DNA from: Clostridiales bacterium
GTDB taxonomy: Bacteria; Bacillota; Clostridia; Oscillospirales; Acutalibacteraceae
Direction of reading: 5' to 3'
Length of the DNA: 11,788 nucleotides
NCBI GenBank assembly: GCA_019415925.1
Contig: DXYG01000080.1
Location: 1 to 11,788 of the forward strand
The translations under genes were made by a program, and so were the position numbers. This document shows positions 6,312-11,788 of this stretch, piece after piece (positions within the stretch are counted from its first letter, which is position 1; every line of letters starts with the position of its first letter). The notes under the pieces were generated by a model, which was not told the origin of the DNA, made no database searches, and was given only the letters and a program-made list of their open reading frames with translations.

Positions 6312-7961
6312 ATGAAAAAGCTGTTATCACTTTTACTTTGCGCTACACTTGTCGGCGGGTGTGTTCTCACAGGCTGTAATTCGCAGGAAAGCTCAGGCTC
6401 TTCAAAATCAGAAAACGCTGCTGTTGCAGACCCGATTGAGAATATAACTGCTACCGCTTCGGACGACAAGTACCGCAACTACTATGAAATTTTCGTTCAC
6501 TCATTCTGTGACTCCGACGGAGACGATGTGGGCGACTTGAAGGGTATTATTTCTCAGCTCGACTATCTCAATGACGGCGACCCGAACACCGGTGACGACC
6601 TTGGCATAGACGGTATCTGGCTTACTCCCATTATGCCTTCAAAGTCCTATCATAAATATGATGTTGAGAATTACTACGACATTGACCCCGATTTTGGTAC
6701 TCTTGAGGATTTTGACGAGCTGATTGCGGAGTGTGACAAGCGTGGAATTAAGGTAATTATCGACCTTGTTCTCAACCACATTTCTTCAAAAAATCCGCTT
6801 TTTACTAAGGCTGTTGAAGAAGTCAGCGAGGGCAAGCTCAACGGAAATGCAGAATATTTTGAAATTCACGAAAGCTCTTACTTCGACTCAGGTACTCCGA
6901 CAATTTCTCTTGCGAACGGCTATCAGTGTGAAGCTAATTTCTCACAGGAAATGCCTGAGTGGAATCTCAATTCCGAAAAAACACGTGAGGAATTCAAGAA
7001 AATTGCAAAATTCTGGCTTGACAGAGGCGTCGGCGGTTTCAGACTTGACGCCTGCAAATATTACACAAATAAAAGCACAGACGGCACTGCATTTTTGAAG
7101 TGGTTTTATGACACCTGCAAGGAGATAAATCCCGACGTCTATATGGTCGGCGAAAACTGGACCGACGATTCAGATATTCAGGAACTCTTTAAGTCTGGCA
7201 TTGACAGCCAGTTTGCCTTCAAGTTTGCTCAATCGTCTGGTTTGTTTGTTGAAAACATTGTAACTCAGAACGGCGTAGCAATCGTCAAGAAGGTTATGAA
7301 CTATGACAAGAAGATGAAAGAGAACAACGAAAACGCAATCAACGCACTTTTCCTGTCAAATCACGACCAGGTGAGAATTGCGAATACGCTTGAAGCGCAG
7401 GGCTTGGGTTACGAAAAGCTTGCCGCAGCACTCTATATGCTGTTCCCCGGCAACCCGTTTATTTATTACGGCGAGGAAATCGGTATCAAGGCACCCAACA
7501 CGACTAATGACGCCGCATACAGAACGGCTATGATTTTTGATACAGCAGATATGCCGAGTATTTTTGTAAACGGTATTGGTGACGAATTTGACGAGCCGAC
7601 AGGCGGCGGTGTTAAGCAGCAGCTTGAGGACAAGGACTCTCTGCTCAACTATTATCGCAGAATTATCAAGATTAAAAATCAGAATCCCGAGCTTGCAAGA
7701 GGTACTGTTACGGGAATGCAGGGCTTCGATGATAATAATGTAGGAGCGTTCTACACTGAATATGAGGGCACAAAGCTCATGGTAATTCACAATTTCAATG
7801 CAAAGGAAAGCAAAACGCTTGAAATTACCGATGATATGATTAAGAATGCAGTTGTAAGGGCAGACCTTGTTGCAGAAAGCTCTGACAAGCACGTTGAGCT
7901 TAAAGACGGAAAGCTTACACTTCCTTCTCAGTCAACCGTTATTCTGAAATCCGCTGAATAA
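6312..7961 (+). CDS. Surface lipoprotein alpha-amylase, GH13 family
   Basis: The 549-residue product is a glycoside hydrolase family 13 enzyme predicted to hydrolyse alpha-1,4-glucosidic bonds of starch or maltodextrin outside the membrane. A lipoprotein signal peptide ends in VLTGC, with Cys22 the likely anchor (an alternative lipobox ends at Cys17). A Ser/Asn linker follows to about residue 52. GH13 regions are complete: DLVLNH (151-156), GFRLDA with nucleophile Asp246, VGEN with acid/base Glu281, and SNHD with Asp352. DSDGDDVGDL (67-76) resembles the calcium-site loop of oligo-1,6-glucosidase-like members. The fifth region reads MPEWN (214-218), close to the MPDLN type of the intermediate GH13 group. 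A beta-sandwich C-domain ends the protein. GAAAGGA at 6296-6302 is the ribosome binding site. Context after the permeases supports joint use in maltodextrin feeding. Exact specificity (amylase, neopullulanase, glucosidase) is open. Confidence 0.9.
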   Translation: MKKLLSLLLCATLVGGCVLTGCNSQESSGSSKSENAAVADPIENITATASDDKYRNYYEIFVHSFCDSDGDDVGDLKGIISQLDYLNDGDPNTGDDLGIDGIWLTPIMPSKSYHKYDVENYYDIDPDFGTLEDFDELIAECDKRGIKVIIDLVLNHISSKNPLFTKAVEEVSEGKLNGNAEYFEIHESSYFDSGTPTISLANGYQCEANFSQEMPEWNLNSEKTREEFKKIAKFWLDRGVGGFRLDACKYYTNKSTDGTAFLKWFYDTCKEINPDVYMVGENWTDDSDIQELFKSGIDSQFAFKFAQSSGLFVENIVTQNGVAIVKKVMNYDKKMKENNENAINALFLSNHDQVRIANTLEAQGLGYEKLAAALYMLFPGNPFIYYGEEIGIKAPNTTNDAAYRTAMIFDTADMPSIFVNGIGDEFDEPTGGGVKQQLEDKDSLLNYYRRIIKIKNQNPELARGTVTGMQGFDDNNVGAFYTEYEGTKLMVIHNFNAKESKTLEITDDMIKNAVVRADLVAESSDKHVELKDGKLTLPSQSTVILKSAE

Positions 7962-7978
7962 AAATTTTTGTTACTTAC

Positions 7979-8023
7979 TATATCACAAACTAAGCTGATT
8001 TTATCGACTTAGTTTGTGATATA
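7979..8023 (+). terminator. Long hairpin after the amylase gene, possible terminator
   Basis: TATATCACAAACTAAG (7979-7994) pairs perfectly with 8008-8023, a 16-bp stem with a 13-base loop, beginning 17 bp after the amylase stop. No U-run follows directly, because the repeat element starts at 8022. It may be the amylase terminator whose tail was displaced by that element, or a structure that belongs to the element's flank. Confidence 0.5.
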
Positions 8024-8091
8024 AACCATAATTTGTCGAGTGCCTCGACGGGCAAAATTAATGATTGTAGCGGCGAACTGTGTTCGCCATA
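8022..8091 (-). repeat. Type A repeat end, copy 2 (70 bp)
   Basis: This is the exact reverse complement of 164-233 over all 70 bases. It forms the left end of the complete element at 8022-8271. The identity of two copies 7.8 kb apart points to recent duplication or to gene conversion. Confidence 0.9.
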
Positions 8092-8271
8092 GGGAACCCC
8101 TTTAGTGGGTTCCCTACAGCAAAACAGTCCACCGGACTGTTTTGCCTACCCTCCTGCATTTTGCAATGCAATCTTTTTGTGGGCTCTGCCCACACCCGCA
8201 AGCCTTTAAAAAGGCTTGACCGAAATTTTTAATTTTTTTTGCGAGTAAACTCACCGCTAAATTATGGCTTA
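8022..8271. repeat. Complete 250-bp hairpin-array element with terminal inverted repeats
   Basis: The ends are TAAACCATAATTT (8022-8034) and AAATTATGGCTTA (8259-8271), inverted copies that match at 12 of 13 bases. Between them lie eight successive stem-loops: 8035-8049 (GTCGAG/CTCGAC), 8072-8088 (GGCGAAC/GTTCGCC), 8090-8116 (10 bp, TAGGGAACCC), 8119-8145 (12 bp, GCAAAACAGTCC), 8155-8170 (TGCATT/AATGCA), 8178-8194 (TGTGGGC/GCCCACA), 8200-8217 (AAGCCTTT/AAAGGCTT) and an imperfect one at 8241-8257. It has no meaningful ORF and no transposase. The form is that of a MITE-like or REP-like non-autonomous element. I could not see a convincing target-site duplication. It fills most of the 353-bp gap between the amylase gene and the next gene. 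Confidence 0.75.
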
Positions 8272-8274
8272 GCT
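8211..8274 (+). repeat. Type B repeat end, copy 1
   Basis: This segment matches the reverse complement of 11726-11788 at about 61 of 64 positions: one base fewer in a T-run, one A/C change inside the small hairpin loop and one C/T change in the terminal 13-mer. It forms the right end of the element at 8022-8271 and lies about 40 bp before the small P-loop gene. Confidence 0.85.
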
Positions 8275-8314
8275 AACTAAAAAAGGATAACTGTAGTTTC
8301 ATATATCGAATAAG

Positions 8315-8725
8315 ATGATATCTATGCTTGAAATTAATTCAGTTGTTGGCGGAATAAAAATATCGGCAAGATTTGCAGACAAGGTAAACATATTGACAGG
8401 GTATTCCGGTAGCGGAAAGTCTTTTTTACTGTCGTTAATTGAAAGAAAATACGCTGACAGCAGTTTAAGCGTTGCAACCTTTGATTACAATCCGGCAACG
8501 GAAAATAACGTAGAAGAATATATCAGACGTGCGAGTCATAATAATCTGGTTTTACTGAATAATGCAGATTTGTATATGACAAGTGAGCTGTTTGAAATAT
8601 TAGCAAAAGGCGAGTGTACAGTCATTGCTGAATTAAAGCATGCAGTAGTTGGATGTGTTGAAAACTCAGGGTTGTATATTGTAAATTTTGAAAATGATAC
8701 AATCGGTGTGAAAAAAGTAAGATAA
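8315..8725 (+). CDS. Small orphan P-loop NTPase-like protein
   Basis: I do not recognise this 136-residue protein beyond its ATP-binding features. A Walker A motif, GYSGSGKS, lies at 29-36. A hydrophobic strand ending in a Walker-B-like position reads LVLLNNADLY (78-87), with Asn where a catalytic Asp is usual. The beta strand before the P-loop (KVNILTG) fits an ABC- or AAA-type fold, but the protein is far shorter than either family and has no ABC signature motif. The start is uncertain: ATG codons at 8315 and 8324 are both in frame, and neither has a good ribosome binding site. It stands alone between the hairpin element and a long terminator, and its composition looks more AT-rich than the transport genes. 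No partner is apparent. Confidence 0.6.
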   Translation: MISMLEINSVVGGIKISARFADKVNILTGYSGSGKSFLLSLIERKYADSSLSVATFDYNPATENNVEEYIRRASHNNLVLLNNADLYMTSELFEILAKGECTVIAELKHAVVGCVENSGLYIVNFENDTIGVKKVR

Positions 8726-8782
8726 TTTTATCTGTGAAAAAATTCGATTGTTTTGAAAAAAAGTGTGCCCTGAATCATAATT

Positions 8783-8853
8783 TAATCAAAGCAAGCCGAT
8801 GAAAATTGTGAGATGATTGCGTTTTCATCGGCTTGTTTTGATTATACTTTTTG
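8783..8853 (+). terminator. Long terminator hairpin after the P-loop gene
   Basis: Bases 8783-8805 pair with 8822-8844 to form a 23-pair stem with one G-U pair (CAAGCCGATGAAAA against TTTTCATCGGCTTG at the core) around a 16-base loop. TACTTTTTG follows at 8845-8853. The stem is longer than a normal terminator needs, but the U-run supports that role on the plus strand. The 259-bp gap it sits in holds no gene. Confidence 0.7.
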
Positions 8854-8926
8854 TCCCAAAAACGGCTTAAAACCTGAATTGCTACGCAAAGTAGCAAAAA
8901 ATATATCGAATGTAAACTGTGATTGC

Positions 8927-8955
8927 TTGTTTTGCAAAGCGTAATTCTCTATAAT
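8927..8955 (+). promoter_or_regulatory. Predicted sigma-A promoter of the XRE regulator/GNAT operon
   Basis: TTGTTT (8927-8932) and TATAAT (8950-8955) are spaced by 17 bp, about 30 bp before the start codon. A 7-bp hairpin, TTGCTAC/GTAGCAA (8879-8897), lies upstream and could be an operator. Confidence 0.65.
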
Positions 8956-8984
8956 CGGGTCAACAAGTTAAGGAGGTCATAAAA

Positions 8985-9860
8985 ATGACATTTGCAGAAA
9001 AATTAAAATCAATTCGTAAAAAGGCAGGTATGTCGCAGGAAAAGCTTGCCGAGAAAATCGGTGTTTCAAGACAGGCGATTACAAAGTGGGAAACCGACGC
9101 AGGTATCCCTGATATTGATAATATGATGGCACTATCGTCGCTGTTCAACATTTCGCTTGACGAGCTGCTCTCTAATGAAAAGACAGAAAAAAAGCAGACC
9201 GACTATTTATATGAAAGCGTAACCGAGTATGACATTGACAACACAAAGCGTTACGATATGAATCTGGGCGGTGCAAATACGCTTGTATTATCGGGGTATG
9301 ACGACGAGAAAATCCGTGTGCGCCTTGCCTCAAACACACTTGCAACACTCCGGAGCGATTTTAAGGTAAAGATTGACGACGGTAAAAATCATATTGACGT
9401 TGACATCAGCCGCAAAAACGGTATGACCGAGGCAGACGCCAAAGAGCAGGTGATGATTTTCGTTCAGCTTCCGAATCAGTACATTGACAGAATTGAAGCG
9501 TCAATAAATGCAGGAAAGATTGAGGTTAAGAATCTGAACTGTGAAAATCTTGAGCTTGAAACTAAAACACATAATGTTGGGCTTGACGGCTTTGTCGGTA
9601 CGCTTGAGATTGACTGCAACCTTGATATGGACATTGTGTGCAACAGTTTGAACGGCTCGGTAGAAATCAATCAGATTTCGGCGACCTCAAGAATCTGCGT
9701 TCCCGAAAATGCAGAGTTCACTGCTGTTAAAAAGGGAATCGGCACAAGTATTTCATATGAAAAGGGCGGAAAAAAGGCTGACGCTTTCATCACTGAAGGT
9801 GCAGAAAATGTTATCGAGCTCAACGGAATGAAGAGCGAGCTTGTAATTTACACAAAATAA
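8985..9860 (+). CDS. XRE-family HTH regulator with DUF4097-like beta domain
   Basis: The 291-residue product begins with a Cro/C1-type helix-turn-helix (about 3-60). It includes the recognition segment SRQAITKWETDAGIPDIDNM (28-47), which is typical of Firmicute XRE repressors. From about residue 75 to the end the protein is rich in short beta strands and Asn turns (GGANTLVLSGYDDEKIRVRL, INAGKIEVKNLNCENLELET), resembling the right-handed beta architecture of DUF4097 'putative adhesin' domains. No membrane span is visible, so it should be cytoplasmic. The beta domain may sense a ligand or mediate oligomerisation, which is inference. AAGGAGGT upstream gives a strong start at 8985. It lies 9 bp before the acetyltransferase gene, which it may control along with itself. 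Confidence 0.85.
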   Translation: MTFAEKLKSIRKKAGMSQEKLAEKIGVSRQAITKWETDAGIPDIDNMMALSSLFNISLDELLSNEKTEKKQTDYLYESVTEYDIDNTKRYDMNLGGANTLVLSGYDDEKIRVRLASNTLATLRSDFKVKIDDGKNHIDVDISRKNGMTEADAKEQVMIFVQLPNQYIDRIEASINAGKIEVKNLNCENLELETKTHNVGLDGFVGTLEIDCNLDMDIVCNSLNGSVEINQISATSRICVPENAEFTAVKKGIGTSISYEKGGKKADAFITEGAENVIELNGMKSELVIYTK

Positions 9861-9869
9861 GGAGAAAAT

Positions 9870-10379
9870 ATGAGAATAGAAACAGAAAGGCTGATTATTA
9901 CTGAGTTTGATATGAGTATGGCGCAAAGCGTTCATCTCAATTCGCTCGATGAGGACAACCGCCGTTTTGTACCCGACGAGGTTTTTGAAACGGTTGAAGA
10001 AGCGGCTGAAACTATAGAATTTCTGATGAATTGCTGCAAAACAGGCGATGGTCCGCTTGTGTACCCTGTTTTGCTGAAGGACGGCACAAATATTGGCTAT
10101 GTTCAGGCTGTTCCTTTCGAGAACGGAACGTGGGAAATCGGCTACCATATCGGCGCAGACTACACAAAAAGAGGCTATGCAACCGAAGCGGTAAAGGCAT
10201 TTCTGCCCGTAATTATGAAACAGCTTGATATAAATGAAATGACCGGAGTTTGCCTTGCAGATAACCTTGCCTCGGCAAAGGTTATGGAGCGCTGCGGTTT
10301 TATAAAGACATTTGCGGGAGTCGGCAATTATCAGGGCGAGCAGCGCAGAATTTGCAGGTACATATTCAAACATTGCTGA
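9870..10379 (+). CDS. GNAT-family N-acetyltransferase (RimJ/RimL-like)
   Basis: This 169-residue cytoplasmic enzyme is predicted to transfer acetyl from acetyl-CoA to an amine. The opening IETERLIITEFD (3-14) is typical of the RimJ/RimL-like branch. The acetyl-CoA pyrophosphate-binding motif A appears as TKRGYATEAV (99-108), following the beta strand WEIGYHIG (88-95). DNLASAKVMERCGF (131-144) is the usual C-terminal motif B. The substrate cannot be told from sequence; ribosomal protein, small-molecule or antibiotic amines are all possible. The start lies 9 bp after the XRE gene stop, and GGAGA occupies the gap, so the two are co-transcribed. No obvious terminator follows. The next gene has its own perfect promoter. 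Confidence 0.88.
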   Translation: MRIETERLIITEFDMSMAQSVHLNSLDEDNRRFVPDEVFETVEEAAETIEFLMNCCKTGDGPLVYPVLLKDGTNIGYVQAVPFENGTWEIGYHIGADYTKRGYATEAVKAFLPVIMKQLDINEMTGVCLADNLASAKVMERCGFIKTFAGVGNYQGEQRRICRYIFKHC

Positions 10380-10412
10380 TTTCTATTAATATATCATCAT
10401 AACAATAATGTA

Positions 10413-10441
10413 TTGACATTTTTTCTCAGTAAATATATAAT
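10413..10441 (+). promoter_or_regulatory. Perfect consensus sigma-A promoter of the LRR/dockerin gene
   Basis: TTGACA (10413-10418) and TATAAT (10436-10441) are separated by exactly 17 bp, a full consensus match. Transcription should start near 10448. TGGCAA (10441-10446) and TTGCCA (10461-10466) form an inverted repeat that spans the start site and could act as an operator or leader hairpin. GAAAGGTG (10473-10480) is the ribosome binding site. Confidence 0.85.
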
Positions 10442-10488
10442 GGCAATAAAATAAAAGATTTTGCCAATAATTGAAAGGTGTAGAATTT

Positions 10489-11622
10489 ATGAAGAAATTT
10501 AAAAAAGCAATTTCTGTAATTATTGCGGTTGTTATGGTTGTCAGTATATTTTCGGCTTTGCCGTTGACTGTAAATGCTGTCGGAAATATCTTAAGAAAAG
10601 CTCCCACGGTCGTATCAGGTGATTATCAGTACGAAGTGCGTGATGACGGTACGGCTGCAATCGATGAATACCTCGGTTCTGATAAAAATGTTGTAATTCC
10701 GGGCAAAATTGACGGATATGCTGTTTCACGTATCGGATATGAGTCTTTTAAGGATTGCACAAGTATTGAAAGCGTTATAATCCCCAACGGAGTGACATAT
10801 ATTGGTATGGACGCTTTTCGCAATTGTACAAATCTTAAGAGTATTGCAATTCCGGATACAGTTAATGAAATTGGAATGTTAGCTTTCCAAGATACAGCTT
10901 GGCTTGAAAATCAGCGTGACGATGTTGTATATGCCGGTAAGGTAGTATATACCTGCAAAGGTGAAATGCCGGTATATACCAATCTTACTCTTAAATCCGA
11001 CACAACAGGTATAGCCGACAAGGCTTTTGCGAAACAAGAAAACCTATATAGAATTATTATTCCGGACAGTGTATCTGTAATCGGATACGGAGCTTTTGAC
11101 GGATGCACCAATCTGATAAGTGTAAATATTCCGGACGGAGTATCAACAATTGACGGTAATGTTTTCAGGGGCTGTAAGAGTCTTGGGGATATAGTTATTC
11201 CGAACAGTGTAAAAGTAATAGAATATGATGCGTTTCAGGACTGCTCAAGTCTTAAAAGCTTAACGATTCCATACTCAGTGACAACTATCAGACGTTTTTC
11301 CATAGGTTATGGCTATGACTACAGTGTATTTCAAAAAGTTAAATATGAAGACTTTACAATTAAGGGTTTTAAAGGTACAGCCGCCGAAGAGTATGCCGAA
11401 GAATTTGGTTTTGAGTTTGTTGCGCTAAGCGACAGAGAATTTGGCGACGTTAACGGCGACGGTGTGCTGAGCGTTACCGACGCAACGGTAATTCAGAAAT
11501 ATGCGGCTTCATTTGAGAAATTTACAGCTGAACAGCTTGTTATTGCTGACTATAACCGTGACGGAGCAGTGAATGTAAACGATGCTACTGAAATTCAGCG
11601 TGCTCTTGTAAGCGGAAAGTAA
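10489..11622 (+). CDS. Secreted BspA-like leucine-rich-repeat protein with C-terminal type I dockerin
   Basis: The product is 377 residues from the ATG at 10489. A longer reading from a TTG at 10471 is less likely, because it would start inside the ribosome binding site. Residues 1-30 are a signal peptide, with probable cleavage after VNA. From about 65 to 310 run BspA/Treponema-type leucine-rich repeats built on 'IPxxVxxIGxxAFxxCxxL', for example IPNGVTYIGMDAFRNCTNL (98-116) and IPDSVSVIGYGAFDGCTNL (191-209). They end in a GFKGTAAEEYAEEFGFEFVAL cap of the usual form (293 on). A dockerin follows at 318-376 with two calcium loops: DVNGDGVLSVTD (320-331) and DYNRDGAVNVND (354-365). It should bind a cohesin on a scaffoldin or on the cell wall. 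The LRR part probably binds protein or glycan, but its ligand is unknown. No catalytic domain is present. The gene stands alone between a strong promoter and a terminator. Confidence 0.9.
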   Translation: MKKFKKAISVIIAVVMVVSIFSALPLTVNAVGNILRKAPTVVSGDYQYEVRDDGTAAIDEYLGSDKNVVIPGKIDGYAVSRIGYESFKDCTSIESVIIPNGVTYIGMDAFRNCTNLKSIAIPDTVNEIGMLAFQDTAWLENQRDDVVYAGKVVYTCKGEMPVYTNLTLKSDTTGIADKAFAKQENLYRIIIPDSVSVIGYGAFDGCTNLISVNIPDGVSTIDGNVFRGCKSLGDIVIPNSVKVIEYDAFQDCSSLKSLTIPYSVTTIRRFSIGYGYDYSVFQKVKYEDFTIKGFKGTAAEEYAEEFGFEFVALSDREFGDVNGDGVLSVTDATVIQKYAASFEKFTAEQLVIADYNRDGAVNVNDATEIQRALVSGK

Positions 11623-11637
11623 TTTTAAATTTGAAAG

Positions 11638-11682
11638 ACACCGCCTCGTATTTTTAGGTACGGGGCGGTGTTTTGTTGTTTT
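11638..11682 (+). terminator. Rho-independent terminator of the LRR/dockerin gene
   Basis: ACACCGCCTCGTA (11638-11650) pairs with TACGGGGCGGTGT (11659-11671), 13 pairs with one G-U, around an 8-base loop. A T-rich tract (TTTTGTTGTTTT) runs to 11682. It begins 16 bp after the stop codon. Confidence 0.88.
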
Positions 11683-11725
11683 GGATAGGCAGTGCTAAAA
11701 TTATTATATTGTAATCCCTTTTGTA

Positions 11726-11788
11726 AGCTAAACCATAATTTAGCGGTGAGTTGACTCGCAAAAAAATTAAAAATTTCGGTCAAGCCTT
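11726..11788 (-). repeat. Type B repeat end, copy 2, truncated by the window edge
   Basis: Read on the minus strand this is nearly identical to 8211-8274. The terminal 13-mer appears here as TAAACCATAATTT (11729-11741), followed by the imperfect hairpin GCGGTGAGTTGACTCGC (11743-11759). It is the left end of another element of the family, whose remainder lies beyond the window. The 11683-11725 stretch before it shows nothing notable. Confidence 0.85.

Noticed and set aside
7356..7892. Minus-strand open frame of 178 codons
   Set aside because: It lies opposite the catalytic part of the amylase gene, which has intact GH13 motifs; no supporting features.
8022..8271. CRISPR array as an explanation for the repeated hairpins
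   Set aside because: There is no regular direct repeat with uniform spacers; each stem has a different sequence, and no cas gene is present.
8022..8271. Target-site duplication flanking the element
   Set aside because: The flanks GTGATA and GCTAAC do not match, so insertion by a duplicating transposase is not shown.
8301..8911. ATATATCGAAT occurring upstream of both the P-loop gene and the XRE gene
   Set aside because: An 11-base AT-rich match is expected by chance several times in a window of this size, and it has no dyad symmetry.
9753..10373. Minus-strand open frame of 206 codons
   Set aside because: It lies opposite the XRE and GNAT genes, has no ribosome binding site or recognisable domain, and both plus-strand genes show clear family motifs.

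Overview
The window looks like chromosomal DNA of a low-to-mid GC, Gram-positive gut Firmicute, most likely a Ruminococcus-type member of the Oscillospiraceae. The evidence is strong AGGAGG-like ribosome binding sites, sigma-A promoters, a lipoprotein maltodextrin-binding protein, a MalF with a long N-terminal extension, and a secreted leucine-rich-repeat protein ending in a type I dockerin with 'DATxIQ' EF-hands. Dockerins of this kind are typical of cellulosome- or amylosome-forming ruminococci. The species cannot be fixed from this sequence alone.

Layout. Positions 1-233 hold an array of hairpins that belongs to a dispersed repeat family. 266-1735 (minus) is a divergent MurE-type Mur ligase with its own promoter. 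An AT-rich divergent intergenic region (1736-2226) leads to a starch and maltodextrin locus on the plus strand: solute-binding lipoprotein, a structured 257-bp spacer, MalF-type and MalG-type permeases that overlap by 4 bp, a textbook terminator, then a lipoprotein GH13 alpha-amylase. The amylase should cut starch fragments at the cell surface. The binding protein and permeases should then import the maltodextrins. The MalK-type ATPase is not in the window, so a shared ATPase encoded elsewhere is implied.

Between 7962 and 8314 lies a 250-bp element made of consecutive hairpins and bounded by 13-bp terminal inverted repeats. After it come a small orphan P-loop protein, a long terminator hairpin, an XRE-type regulator fused to a DUF4097-like beta domain, a GNAT acetyltransferase 9 bp behind it, and the BspA-like LRR/dockerin protein, which has a perfect consensus promoter and a clear terminator. 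The window ends inside another copy of the repeat.

The most unusual content is the repeat family. One end type occurs as a perfect 70-bp inverted pair (164-233 and 8022-8091). A second end type occurs as a near-identical inverted pair (8211-8274 and 11726-11788). The complete element at 8022-8271 carries one end of each type. Partial copies run off both ends of the window. I see no transposase, CRISPR array, tRNA or rRNA gene.
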